DNA from: Straminergon stramineum
Lineage: Eukaryota > Streptophyta > Bryopsida > Hypnales > Calliergonaceae
Assembly (NCBI GenBank): GCA_963920665.1
Contig: OY987270.1
Location: 11,744,019-11,808,018 of the forward strand
Direction: 5' to 3'
DNA: 64,000 nucleotides
Below the pieces are notes generated by a model that was not told the DNA's origin, made no database searches, and saw nothing but the letters and a program-made list of their open reading frames with translations. How positions within the stretch are numbered: position 1 is the first letter of the stretch; each line of letters starts with the position of its first letter. The position numbers and the translations under genes were made by a program. This document shows positions 1 to 12,431 of this stretch, one piece after another.

Positions 1-1255
1 GAACACTCTGGCTCAACCCCAGGAATGGAATGTGGACTGGTTGGAGCGATATCAACATGAGAAGATTCTGCAGTGACGGGAGACAGGACTAAATCAACTG
101 TCTTCCGCTGCCGATTACAAACAGAGGGGTCAGCTCCTGCAACCGGAGGTAAGACTAACTCAAAATATTTTCGAGGATTTCTATCATGAGAGGATGTCAA
201 GAATTTCAGAACGATCTCCTCTTTGGGAGGTGGCAGAGAAGGAAGAACTTGCGGCATGGACCGACGAAGACGCTTTCGTGATGGGGTATCCAGATATTCC
301 GTGGATGGAGGGCTAGGGTTGCCAGTACACATATCTGGCCGACTACTTGGACCAATCACTTGAACCTCTTTATCAAAGAAGGGAGCCTCCTGCACATCCA
401 AATGGCAGTGCCAACAACCCCACCAACGAAGAACGAATTAGCGCTTATCTGAAAATCAGTATAGATCATCTTTTAAAAACATCATGGCTCGAAGACAGTA
501 GTCGCATTACCCAGGAACCACCAATAAGAAAAGAACACCCGACACTTCATGCAGGTTCGATTGAAATGAACAAACCATTTCCTGACCAAAAGGTCGTGGC
601 GTGCCTGTCCCAGCACCAAAACCGGAGCAGTTGACAAGGGCCAACATAAATAAGATGCTTATAAAGCTACCATTCACATTCCATATCTAACATGCAGAAC
701 ACGTATGAACCACCTTTACACAAAACAGACTGTGATAACATAACACACGTCTTGCAGTCAATATATATAACTCAAGATCTTATCTGATGCAACAAATATG
801 TCAGAATGCCAGCACCAAGCTCAAAGGCTCCTCCTACCTTGCTGGCCTCTTCTTTTCCACTTTTCATTTCTGTCTCTTTTTCCTTCTTCTGAATGGGATG
901 GAAGCATGAAAAATATTTCAAAACGATCTCCTCATTGGGAGGTGGCAGACCAGGAAGGTCTTGCGGGATGGACCGACGAAGACGTTTTCGAGCTGGGGTA
1001 TCCAGGTGGCGCATGGGGTCCGGGGAAGGGCTGCCATAAATCATATCCGGACACCCAACACGTATGGGATCAGGTACACGGACCTGATCATCCTTTGTTT
1101 CGGTCTCGTTCTCCAGCTCGGACTCCGGATCCTTCTCCTTCTTCTCCTTCTGATGTTCCTCTTCTTTGTTCTCATTCTTTGGAGTGTCCCTGTCCCTCTC
1201 CTCCTCAGTTGTCTCCATAGTCTGCTTCTCCCGATTCTGCCCAAAGGAGGGAACG
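1..1255 (-). repeat. Duplicated exon module inside the RabGAP-like gene
   Basis: Two minus-strand coding stretches are diverged copies of one another: about 190-345 and 905-1065. Copy 1 reads LDTPSRKRLRRSMPQVLPSL followed by PPPKEEIVLKF. Copy 2 reads LDTPARKRLRRSIPQDLPGL followed by PPPNEEIVLKY. Upstream both share a PDM-x(2)-G-x-PSP segment. Similarity ends abruptly beyond the EEIVLK motif. Plausible exon limits are 838-1255 for the right copy and less than 1 to 389 for the left copy; the phases are compatible with both being spliced into one message. The basic RKRLRR core looks like a nuclear-localisation or docking motif, but no named domain was recognised. Confidence 0.7.
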
Positions 1256-3870
1256 CTTGTCTTTAAACAATGAAATGGGCAACCATAACAATAACAAGTT
1301 GAGTACACCTTAGTTCCATGAGCATACAGACCACTTTAGTACATCTGGTGACTTTAAATATACAACGCACGTCTGTATGCTAATGGAGTTGTCCATCATA
1401 ATCTAGTAGGTCGTGTAATTTGGTAGTGGAAACTTAGCCGCCATTGTAGACACAGTAGGACTTCAATGGCAATGTAAAACTCCAAAATAAGACACCGTGA
1501 ACTCTGGTAAGCTCCCTGCTGCTGCTTCACCCCCAGAGCACAAGCAATAGCCCTCAACAGTCCTGAATAGGAAGCATACATACTCTATACAAGGACACGA
1601 GATTTTACGGGTCAACCCAAGAAGATTCATTACTTGGTGTGATCGACGGGGGACCCGGAAAGACCCGGATATTATCCGAGGGTGCCTCATATTCATGACT
1701 GATGCCTCACAAGTCATAGTAGAGGAAACAAATTGACTTGTCAATTGGTCATTCTGATGCAAAACTAACCTGCCCGTGGACACTGTTCACAAAATATACA
1801 CTTGGGTCTTCGATTGATCTGCACCGTGACGAAAGACTCAAATTAACAAACTCGATCGAATGCCACAATAAAAAAGTATCTATCACATACTAGTGTACAC
1901 GCCAGAAACACTTAATTGATAAGATAATTCTACTCGAGATGCACGACTTCACAGCTTAAAAGATGAAAACCCACATCCTTAAGTATTTTCAAGTCCATAC
2001 TTCTGTCAGTGAATACCCAGAAAAAATATCCAAACCCCAGCCTGCTTCTTCTTACGTGAATCACAAAAAAGTTAAAAAGCAGAGACCTGTTAATCGATTA
2101 GAAGCACAGAAGAATCTCAAGAAAACCAACGGGCTGCTTCCAAAAAAAACAAGTAGCTCGGGAAGCAGCCGAACAAATTTCATCTAGGCCACGATCATGT
2201 TGCCAAATCGAAAACTATTTCAATCGAGTGCTTCACTTACCTGACGAGCAAAGCATGATTCCTGAGTGTTGCAAAAAACTCATTAACTCCACCAGCATGG
2301 AAGTATAAAGGTGGGAAAGAAAGACCTGCACAGTGAAGAGAGTGCCCATCAATGTTCGTCCAAGACTCTAGACCTCAAAAACAGGAAAGGAAACGTAGCT
2401 TGAAAAGAAGTATTCTTCAAAAGAATCGCTACTACGCAATGCTAAATTTGTTCAACTGGTCATAAAGATCGATTAAATACGCGAATGAAAAAGAAGCTGG
2501 AGTCAAGGCCTGGATATCCCAAATTATCCCTCGGTCACCACTTACAAATATGAAATTCAACAACAAGATTAAGAACAAAATACCTGACGTAAGAACAATG
2601 ATGATGTACTGCAACCCAACCGATGGGGTATGACGACGAATTGAGCGGATCTCAGCCAGAGAAACTGCACGAATCGCATGAGAATTTTTATCTGTGAAGC
2701 ACAAAATCAACTCTTCAAAAGAATGTTATCTCCCAACTTGAGACTGAACACGTACATTTCATAACTTCAGAGAGCATGGAAGGAGGCATATCATATTACC
2801 ACTGAAGTGTTACCTCCTCAAGCCCTACACACACCTTTCTCTGCAGTTCTCCAATCTGTGGACCCACGGCGCCCGCCAGCATCAAAAGGGGGAGGAGGGG
2901 TCCATGTCTGCAACATACACAATTGCAAGCAAGTTTCAACGGCAGATTGCGAGATCCGCCCTCCGCCTTCAAATTCGAAAAAAATGCATCATATGTAGGC
3001 ATCTTATAAAAGGCTTCAAATTCAAAGGCAAGCTTCAATAGAGTGTGTCAAACCAAAGAGTAGCTCCTAACCCTACCAGAAATAGTGAAGGCCCGAGTTT
3101 CGTCAGTCGAAGTAGACCGTTGATACGTTCAAAGGCATACCGAGCTGGATGCACGGAGACGTTGTCCTTAAAAACAACTTCACACGAGTCTAAAGCTCCA
3201 TCTCCAACCACCGACTTCCCTGTCTCACTTCCTGGGATTTCACCCTGAGAAAGTCATAAGACAAATAGCCTGAGTTGTGGCCGTTCCCCACACCAATCGT
3301 AATAAGTAGAATACCACAAGAATTACAAATTTAGGGGGGTGAAAAACTAAAAACAGTATCAGCGTGTAACGCCGAATGGGGGCCACAGCAGTTTCTGAAA
3401 ACGAAGATAGTTGCACGCGGATATCTGAAGTTCAGAATCGGCTCAGAATTTTCAAGAAATCAGAGATTGCTTGCTGGATCCATCAATGACAGACGAGGAC
3501 CTACATCCTACATTACCCATGCCACACACTGCTAAGACAATGGAAATCAGCACAATGAAACTATCACATAATGGCCTTCCTCTAGTGTATCCACCGAAAC
3601 TATTCACTCGTGGCGAGTGCGCTCGAAGTCCGACATCTAAATTCACAAACAGACAACCTGGAACACTACCACCCTGCAGTTCAAGATCTACATGCTGATT
3701 ACCAAAGCTCTCCAACTGTTCTCTTCCATTTCGAGGTTTAGATTTACCTGGAAAGTCTTCGTGGGCGTGATTGCCTGAGTAGACAGAGAATCGTCGACCT
3801 CTTCGACAAAGTCACTGGAGTCCACAGATGGCCCCATCGATTGTCCTCCGATCCAATCACTGCAATTCAT
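1..3870 (-). CDS. TBC1D15-like Rab-GTPase-activating protein, N-terminal part, runs off the left edge
   Basis: Minus-strand gene; the start and first five exons are well supported: 3748-3870 (ATG at 3870, MNCSDWIGGQSMGPS), 3077-3244, 2835-2907, 2584-2691 and 2241-2325. All junctions are GT-AG and keep phase. The joined peptide carries the conserved N-terminal Rab-binding/PH-like region of plant RabGAP/TBC proteins: FKDNVSVHPARYAFERI, then SLFL joined to TWTPPPPFDAGG, then IRAVSLAEIRSIRRHTPS, then PPLYFHAGGVNEFFATLRNH. Proteins of this family stimulate GTP hydrolysis on Rab GTPases in membrane traffic. The catalytic TBC domain is not in the window and is presumed to lie to the left. Likely downstream exons are about 1609-1705, 838-1255 and less than 1 to 389; these are charged or Ser/Pro-rich linker sequence. 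The stretch between 1705 and 2241 is not resolved; a possible small exon lies at 2055-2085. That the low-coordinate exons belong to the same gene is inferred from strand and phase. Confidence 0.8.
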
Positions 3871-5257
3871 GTTTTGAAAGAGAAGGCACAAAGTCGATGA
3901 AATCCAAGTAGCGCGTAACCAAATCTATGTCAATCAACGCCCGGCATGCTTGTGGATGCTGAGACCCTGGATCCACCTTGAGCATTCCACTGACCCAGTG
4001 CCACAATCCAAACGCCGCGAGTAAAATCACCACAAACCTTGCTCCACCTCTTCCACGAAAACAGCACAAATGTAGCGAACACAGTCACAATTCAAGTACC
4101 ATTCGCAAACATCGCCCTGCATCACTTGCAATTGGCCATGGAAACACGATCTCGGAAAAGTGGAACTGAGATAGAGCTGCCACCAACTGACTGACCCCGG
4201 TCGTACGTCAGGGCCACCCACCGACACCAGAAATGGGCCAACAAGAGGAGAAATGGCACCCAAAAGCTCGAATCTTGGGTCGAGCAAATAGATCCTGCTG
4301 GTGTCAAATTAAAAAGAAAAACTGCTTGAGTGGAATGACGCTGAAATGGCGACGACTGGCAAAGGAAGGATGGCCCAGGCAGTAAGTTAAGTAAGGGAGG
4401 AGTGAGGGTTTCTGATTCTACGGGAAGACCATAGCTAGGGCCATCGCCACGCCGACACCGCCTTCATGAAGTCTGCCCTGCGCCTGTAATCCCGCACACG
4501 CCAAGATGCGTCCAGAGGTCTACGAAAGCAGAAGTCGGAAATTCCTGGAATCGTAGATTTGCGCTTGGATTGTGGTCATGAACTCATGATGCGTGCGGTC
4601 CCACCCGGGCAGTGCTTTAACTCAGCAAATTTGGCTGACGTTCAGTGCCATCTCAGTCACCGACTTTTATCACTAACAAGGCCGTGGTCGTAGGTGTCTG
4701 CGTATCGTAGCTGAGCTCTCTAAAATTGCAATTACCAATCATTCAGTTAGGGGCCAGCGTTCTTCATGTAGCGATGTTTTCTGCGGTTTTTGATTGTTTG
4801 GAATACGGTTTTTGATTGTTTGGAATAGTTCACAAAGTCATGGCTTGAATGTGCTGATGGAGGAAAGTAAACGCAAAAGATTTGCGCCAGTCATTCATCA
4901 TTAACTGGATACAGCCTCACCTTGAGTTTCACACCAATCGATTTAGCCACTTCGAACAACCAAAGTTACAATGCCGATTCGGAGGAAACCGACAACCCAG
5001 CTGATAGCAAACGTTTAAATTTATAACCTCGATAACATACCGGTAATAGCATGTCTGTGCACACAGGCAGTGTGCCTTGGCCACATGAGTGTAGCCAGAT
5101 ATAGACTGTTGGCTCTTAATTTACAGATAAAACTAACCTAACCAAAACCCGCTACTGGGACAATCCAAAGTATGATGAACAATAACTGGCAGAGATGCAA
5201 CGGATGCCTTCCTAGATTAAAGAGGTAGACATGCTTGCTGCTGGCCACAAGCCCCAC
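3871..5257 (-). promoter_or_regulatory. Leader and promoter region of the RabGAP-like gene, with two upstream ORFs
   Basis: This 1.4 kb lies between the RabGAP start codon and the 3' end of the next minus-strand gene. On the minus strand an ATG at 4121 opens a 31-codon reading frame ending at 4027. A second ATG at 3985 opens a 42-codon frame ending at 3857, whose stop overlaps the main ATG at 3870. If transcribed, these would act as upstream ORFs, but the transcription start is unknown. A perfect 22 bp direct repeat (CGGTTTTTGATTGTTTGGAATA) occurs at 4784-4805 and 4806-4827. No other gene was seen. Confidence 0.4.
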
Positions 5258-8200
5258 TCAGTTGAGTTGTATTCCCCGATCAATCCTTCTGCACTTTTGA
5301 GGAAGGTCTGCTTGACGCTCGTCGCAAACCCTTAATCAATAGGCTAGTTTCCCTGATCAAGGACAAAAGATGTATCAGGATTAAATTCCATTTCAGGTAA
5401 GGTCAGTTCAGAAGGGCTCAGGATTGAAAATTTGAAATGCCTATGCAGAGCCTCAATCTCGGTAAAATTAAAGCACTACTAAGATTCATACCAAAACACA
5501 TAAATAAAACACAAAACAGAAGGCCACCATACAAAATTCATTACTATCATAGTTCTTTTGTTCAGATCGATGAGAAAGTGAACAATTTATGATCTTGCTA
5601 AGCATGCCTGAATCAAGATGAAAAGGTGACGAAATATCACTTACCGTTTATGCAAATACACCACTAAGTAAAAGATTGCTAGTACCACAAGGGTAAACAA
5701 TGATACCGCAAAGAATAGTGATTTGTTCCTGTTTATCTGCATCAGTTGAAACAAAAGTGACGATACTAAGCATCCCCGCATGATCAGATTCAAAAACATA
5801 AGAATTGTAAATCAAACCCAGTCGTAAAACAAGCACTACATTTACCAATCCCTATTCCTAAGGATAATGAGGAATGTGGCATATCTATTAAATTTGGTCA
5901 GTGTCATAGAAACAGATTAAGTTTGAGATAGAGTGACCAATAACCATCCATGTGTGACTCGTGCACACAGATGCTGAGATTCTAAGCAAGGAGAAAATAT
6001 TGCAATGCAATCACCTCTAACACTAATTAGTTTAAGAATGTTAAGAGAAAATACCCCACTTCCCCTTGGAAAGATCTTCAGCTTCTTCTTACAAGTATGG
6101 GCATCACAAAATTGCCGCTTGAAGAAATCTGAGTTGAATTACCAAATCAAGAATCTGAGTTAACAAAAACGGTGTAAAAGACTGACTGCTCGACATAGGA
6201 GTCTGCTTCGTTTTACAATGACACTGCCATTATATCAGATGGACAAAGACTGACAAGAATCTTCGTAACTGATAGCACAAGCGTAAGAGGATTCACACCG
6301 TTTAATCTCTGCGCAACTGGGCTTTGCTCAGCTGGAAAGCAAGTATTTGCCAAGATCTGTTCCGATTCACAGTCGCAACAACCTAAGTTATTAGACCAAT
6401 ATACAAACCAGACAGGTATTTCACATACACCTGCCTCTTCGATGAAACCATGTCACAGTGTACTACTTCATTCATAAAATATGGCCCACTTTTCAGTTTA
6501 CAACTCCATTTTCATCAATTCAACTACTTTCAGCAGGTCTCACAGTCTCAAGTCCTCAGCCGCAGATGCGCTTACAAAAGACATTCTATACCGTATCCTA
6601 ACATGCAACATGTCTTTGTTCTAAAATGCAGATTTACTTCGTTTCAATCACTTTCATTTCATTCATTTATTTAAGAGAGTACGCCGTTCATCTATCACTT
6701 TCCGATCTCAACTATGAATATGAGGATGCAAAAACAGGTCAGGTCCAATGTGCGTAACTAAAACTTGTGGGAGAACCTACCCACCTCACAAAAATGACGA
6801 TTCTTTTCGACAACAGCCGGCTTGCATGTTGCCTTTTGCGTCTTTGGCTCAGATGATAAACTATTAAAATAGTCACAGTGCAAAGCTCCACAAGCATCAG
6901 CTAAACACCTATTTGAGCTCTGCAATGCAAACCATATTCCCCAATAATATTTTCAATACAAGAAAAGAATGGCTCACAAACAAAGTCCACGTAAGAATCG
7001 CAGCAGTCACAATACTGACCAAGACAACGATGGTAGCAATCAGCCTCCATACAAAAGCATCCCAAGAAGCATCAGCTAGGAAGTTAACAAATATAAACTG
7101 TAAAATACCATCGTTAACTCGGAAAAAAACTCACCGTCTCAAGCCTCTCGGAGTGCCGGTTATCAAAATGCAAGTCCAAGAAGTCTCGAGACCGGAAAAC
7201 TTTTTTGCAATACCGGCACTGCCATTGCATAGGCCGCAATTCATCTAAATTCTCCTCTTGCTCACGGAAAACGTCATTGTCAGGGTGAAGACGACAGTTT
7301 TTAGGCAGGGTATACTTTTGGGACTCCACAAATGGCATTAAGTACTGTCACAAGTTCGACGCCAAGCACGTCAGGTAAACATCAAGGAAGTCAATCTCAT
7401 CATATCGTTCTCGCACTCATGGTAGGCCCATCCGTTCGAATCGCTAAAGGAATAAGCATGGCTACACTAAGGTTTACAAGTTTCTGCAATTAATAATAAG
7501 GTTGTCTACTTATATTGATCACTACAAGACATGCCACTTCTAAGCAATACTGAAATTTCACAAGACTTAGTTGATCAAACTTAAGAAAGAGAATCTGCTA
7601 TTACATGCATGTAGCGTAACATCGAGTAGACAAAAAACTCTTACTTATTGGACGTCTTTTTGAACCCAAAAACTGGAGAATACTCAATATTAAATAATTC
7701 AGAGCTGCTTCATATACTAACAAGCCAACAAAAGACGCAACTGAGGAATTCCTCTGAATCTCTGAGTTTAATGCAAGACGACCGTCAAATAAATCATAAA
7801 CCCCAGAAGCCAGAGGAAGATATGCACACCTCAGAAACAATAGCTCGGACTGTCCTACTCCGTGACCTAGAACAATGAACTCGACCCTTTTCTTCCTGCA
7901 ATTGCCTCTGCCTAACATACCAAGAACCTCGTCAGTTACATCACGAGGGTCCCCATTACATAACAACTCTCACACCATGTCATCCAACTAAGAGCAGCAT
8001 GCACATCCTACTAGCAAAACAACGCGTGTAGAAAACAACCACAGCACTCAAAACGCACCTTTCCTCTGTTACCCTGTAAATCCCCTGCATGGCCAAAACA
8101 GAATTTAAATTAGCCTTCAAGTTCATATATACTAGACCTACAGAGCACAACTTGACGATTCGGACATCCACAAGGTGATAAAAAAATGATGCCCAACGAC

Positions 8201-8478
8201 AAGCATCAACACCGGATACGCAAGCGTCTACAGACAAGTCTGCATCGTACCATATGTAACATCATGATCTATCTGCACAACTCCTGACAACTAAAGAATT
8301 AAGTTTTATAACAAAGTGGCAATTGTCTACACCATTGAATCGAAGGAGTGACGAATATCTGATGAATAACCATAAAATTGCGCACGTGACTTACAGCAGA
8401 TGCAACGAAAGCGCTTGAACACAAAGCCAGGAACAGAAAAATCAGCACAAAGGCGTGCGTGCTCCAGTTTCTCCTCAT
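5258..8478 (-). CDS. Secretory-pathway C2H2 zinc finger and Cys-rich single-pass membrane protein
   Basis: Nine-exon minus-strand model, 254 residues, every junction in phase: 8395-8478, 8059-8073, 7830-7895, 7135-7344, 6785-6919, 6299-6356, 6055-6128, 5645-5736, 5258-5288. Residues 1-28 form a signal peptide (MRRNWSTHAFVLIFLFLALC...). Then come GRVHCSRSRSR, LHPDNDVFREQEENL and one C2H2 finger, CRYCKKVFRSRDFLDLHFDNRH, at about residues 100-121. A Cys-rich part follows with NRCLADACGALHCDYF, ANTCFPAE and QFCDAHTC. Near residues 222-240 is a hydrophobic segment (SLFTLVVLAIFYLVVYL), then a short basic tail. I recognise this as a conserved plant architecture of unknown function. With a signal peptide and Cys pairs, the finger is probably lumenal or extracellular rather than DNA-binding. 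The 15 nt second exon and the 31 nt last exon (stop at 5258-5260) are the least certain parts. Confidence 0.85.
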
Positions 8479-9898
8479 CGTTGAGTTCCTTCTCCTTACG
8501 CAAATCCTCCTTCTTAAGTGCTACTTATGCACCACTAAATATAATTCACAGTTCCCTCCGCAGTTGGACCATTCAAATTTCAACCCTAAAATTTGTCAGA
8601 AAAAGAGTTCTGAGCATAGTATCACGATCGACACCCCCTTGTGTCTCATAGCAGGCAGTGCAAAACTGCCATTATTTCTGTTTCTACACCTAATACTCTC
8701 ATACCCACTGGAGGCTCCTTCTAATGCGTTACCACCTACCAATCCTTCCAGTCGGCAAACCGTCCCTGAACCCTAATCCCTCCTGAACCTCTCAAAAGCC
8801 TTGTCAAAACTCAGCAGTACTAAACGCTTCCATAAGTAACCAAAATCGCTCCTTTTACTGAATCGTCACAAAATTCGTGATCTCCCACCTCAAAAACGCA
8901 AGCACTCCACCCTTCCACTACCAAAGCAAAATTTGGTTACAAACCCTAAAATATGGACCATTCAGGGAAGCTCAAAAGAGCAGTTTCGTCAAGTTTCGTC
9001 AAGTAAGAATTCCGATCATCGGAAGATTGAGAGAAGGACGTCTGGACTTTCCGCGAGACTGTGATTCCGATGTGAGCAAGAGGCTGAATTGAGGAAGGTA
9101 CCCCCTTGGGGTGGAACGATTGGAAGCCACCGAAGCCACCGATGAAATGAAGTCCCTGAAGCTTCCGAAGACGACTAAGCGTGAATCCCAAGAGGAGATG
9201 ACTTCAATTCAGACAGGAAATCGTGACAGTCGGTGGGCCAACGAAACTCAAGGTCGGGGCCAAATCAGAGCTCAGGGAGACGAATCTGATTCTCGAGTGT
9301 CGAAGCAAGCAGGTCAAAAACGAAGGCAAAGTCATGAACTGAAGCACCCCCAAGTCCCAAACAGGCACACCATCAAATGGCGAAGATGCTCGATGGGGCA
9401 GAATGTATTCTGCGGTGATGCCCGTACCTATTCACCTGACAGAATCGTAATGTGACCGTATTGAGGAAAGGCGGGGATGATGGGCGGACAACGAGCGCAG
9501 GGTTCGCCGAGTCGCAGCTGCACTTGAATCCCCGGATTCCCTGCCACATGGTGACCTAATAAGCTACGTGTACACTGATTTGTCATATTTGCTTGGGGGA
9601 AATTAGGGGCACTTCACACTACGGCTGATGTGAAGGTGAAGGTTTTCACCAATCACAATTCAAGAAACCATGAATTCGGCCTCTCAACCCTTCACACTAG
9701 AAGGCCAAGTCCAAAGGTCATGGCCCTCCAAAGTGCCTAAATGGCATAAAATTGCCTATGTGGCAACAAAGTCTTGAAAGAGGTTAGTTGGGTCACCTAA
9801 AAATGGAGATCCAAACTATGGTCAAGAGGTTGTCAACTTTTTTTCATCAAAAAAATCAGAATTTGACAAGATCTCAATTGTTAGATACTTAGATTGGA
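8479..9898. other. Upstream region of the C2H2 gene, no gene recognised
   Basis: The first kilobase is less AT-rich than what follows and probably holds the promoter and leader of the minus-strand gene starting at 8478. A 114-codon open frame on the plus strand at 9111-9455 is rich in Gln, Arg and Ser. It resembles no family I know and has no supporting neighbour exons, so it is not called as a gene. Confidence 0.4.
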
Positions 9899-10035
9899 AT
9901 GGGTTTGGACTTTGGACTTGGCCTTGGAAGGCTTCATATTATGGCCATCCGAATTGAGAGGGCATGGGAGTTCATTACCAAGAGTTTGGACTTTAACTTT
10001 GGCCCTTGGAGGCTTCACACTATGGCAAGCCAAAC
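9899..10035. repeat. Degenerate direct repeat of about 86 bp period
   Basis: Two related segments, GGTTTGGACTTTGGACTTGG at 9900-9919 and AGTTTGGACTTTAACTTTGG at 9984-10003, are each followed by similar GGAGGCTTCAyAyTATGGC sequence. A weaker echo of the same words (CACACTA, AAGGCCAAGTCCAAAGGTCA) occurs around 9695-9725. It is probably a decayed repeat and not coding. Confidence 0.5.
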
Positions 10036-12431
10036 GCCCCAATTTCCTATATTTATTGCCTATTTATTGCTCATTTCTTTAGACTCTCAACAAAGTTTGG
10101 CCACTCAATCCCATGGCTTCTAAACTTGGACAGCCATAATGTAAAGTGCCCTTGTGTGTCATCTAGAAAATTAGTGTCACCATCCCAAAATTATTTTTGT
10201 AAGAATTAGTTCAATTTAGCAAAAGAATAATATGTCAAATTGTATAAATTCAAAATAGTGTGACCTTGGTAAATTAGTGAGACATGCACTTTTAGGACAA
10301 ATTAGTGTAGTCAATGTAGGCACATGAGGATAGAATAATAACATATATCAACCAAAGTCCCCATATACTATTATTATAGAATATAATTATTATTGAGCTC
10401 ATCAAATTTTTCAAGTATTACTTGAGCAAGAAAATTCTAAAAATAGATTCAAAAGTTTTACAAATTATATATAAAATATCCATATTTTTTGTCCATCAAA
10501 CCTTTTTCAATAAAAAAATTATATACTATATATAGAAAAAGACGTACCTTGACTATTAGTACAAGATCCTTTCAAGTGAGTGAAAGAGGATTTTCATGTA
10601 TCAAAAAATATGTTTCTGCATATTGATTGAAAAAGCAATACTATGGATCAAAATTCAATTATTGATAGTAGTTCTAAAGTTGCTTAAGCCTCCAAATCAT
10701 TTTTATTATTTTGAAGCAAAAGTAACTTAGAATAGTATATTTGAAAAACAAGGTAGAGTGGTTAGATTTGAAATTCCCATTGCAATAGAATCTTGTACCC
10801 AACTTGTGTGTCTACTTCTATACCAATTTTAAAAACCTACATCATGAACTTCTCCAAGATCATGATGTTCAACAAGCTTTCCCGAGAAATCTTATCAAAG
10901 ATGGATTAGCTTTGAAAAAATTATTACATAAAATTCTTATCTCACTCTGGCGAATTACCAAGAATTTGATATTATGTTAGAAAATGGAATTGAAAATCCG
11001 TGGGGAATAAATCACCTATATGAAACTTGATTTTCATCCTCAAAGAATCATTATATGACTAGATGATAGTAAAAACAAAAATGCTAACAAATGTAAATAG
11101 ACTAAAAACATACGAGGAAACATACCAATCCCAATGATGGAAACCTTGTAGCAAACCAATTGAGCCCTATGCACTTTCAAAAATTAAAAAAATGTGAAAA
11201 TTGAATTAAAATCAAATGGATTTGAAGAGATTAAAAAAAAGTTTTTTTTTACTTTTCTGCATTTTGGAATATATATGAAAATGAACCTTATATAATGTTT
11301 TCTATTAGATTCTCTAACTACCTTCAAAATAATATTTTTTTCAAAATTTTACATCAATAATTAGAATTGAATTAATTAATTTTTTTTGTATGTAAGAAAA
11401 TATTTTTCAAATGAACATTAATAGTTTTTTGGGGGGGTTGCCCACAAGTTAAGAAAAATTGATAAAAATGATGTAAATTTCTAGCAACAAACTTGTTTCT
11501 CTTTAAAATTAATTCAATGGAAAGCTAGAATATTTGTAGGGGATTGACCCAAAACAAAAAAACAAAAAAAATTTGGTTCATGAAATGCTAAAGGGAATAG
11601 GTGACATCTGCTAGGTAATTCCATTACGCATAAAGTAAGAGATTTGACATGTCTAGTTTTTTGTACAAAAACATAGTGAACCTTGGTTTGCAAATTATAA
11701 GTTATGCATCTACTAATACTAAATTGCAAGATCCTATATTTGATTACTTCATACATCTTGAGAAAAAAAACAATCAATGTAGGCATGAACTATGAATCCT
11801 CTTCATTTAAAAAATTTCCACTATGTATTTTGAGCTAAAAAAATAATATGGGAGAATGGAATTGAAGATCTAAGAAATAATTTTACAAGAATTTTTTTTA
11901 ATTCTATAAAATAATATTGAATTGTAGTGTAAACAAGATACAATAGAAAAGAAAACTAATTAAATCATAGAAGTAGAGGGATGAAAATCTTGAGCTTTTC
12001 AACCAAAATATATTATGAGAAGAGAAGATTTTAGACATTTGATCATTATTTTTGTAAGTTCTTTTCTTCACTTCACTATAAGAACAAAATCAAAACCTTG
12101 AACAAAAATCATGAATCACTAGGTGACCAATGTAGTCACATCTCTTTGCAATAGACAAAAATTGTTTTTTCAAACATATTTGGATGTACTTCATTTGTTT
12201 AGGGTAGTTTCTACTCGAAGCTTTTTTAACATCACAATCCCCCCATTGAATGCCAACTCTTATAAGGTTAATAGTTCTAAAATGGAATAGGAACATGTCA
12301 ATCCTAAAAAATTAGAATATTGTAACATGAATTCAAAAACCTTGTAGACCTTTATCATCAAGAATTCTAGAAATTGAATTAAAAAACTCTATATACTACA
12401 ATATTTTTCCAAGGTAATGTCTATATTGACC
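10036..12431. other. AT-rich intergenic DNA, nothing recognised
   Basis: Very AT-rich sequence with homopolymer runs. No open frame on either strand carries a recognisable domain, and no paired terminal repeats were found. Confidence 0.6.

Noticed and set aside
7601..7966. 121-codon minus-strand frame crossing a C2H2-gene exon
   Set aside because: It reads a different frame; only 7830-7895 in the HCSRSRSR frame joins in phase with conserved neighbours.
9111..9455. 114-codon plus-strand frame upstream of the C2H2 gene
   Set aside because: No domain, no companion exons, and the region is better explained as promoter DNA of the divergent minus-strand gene.
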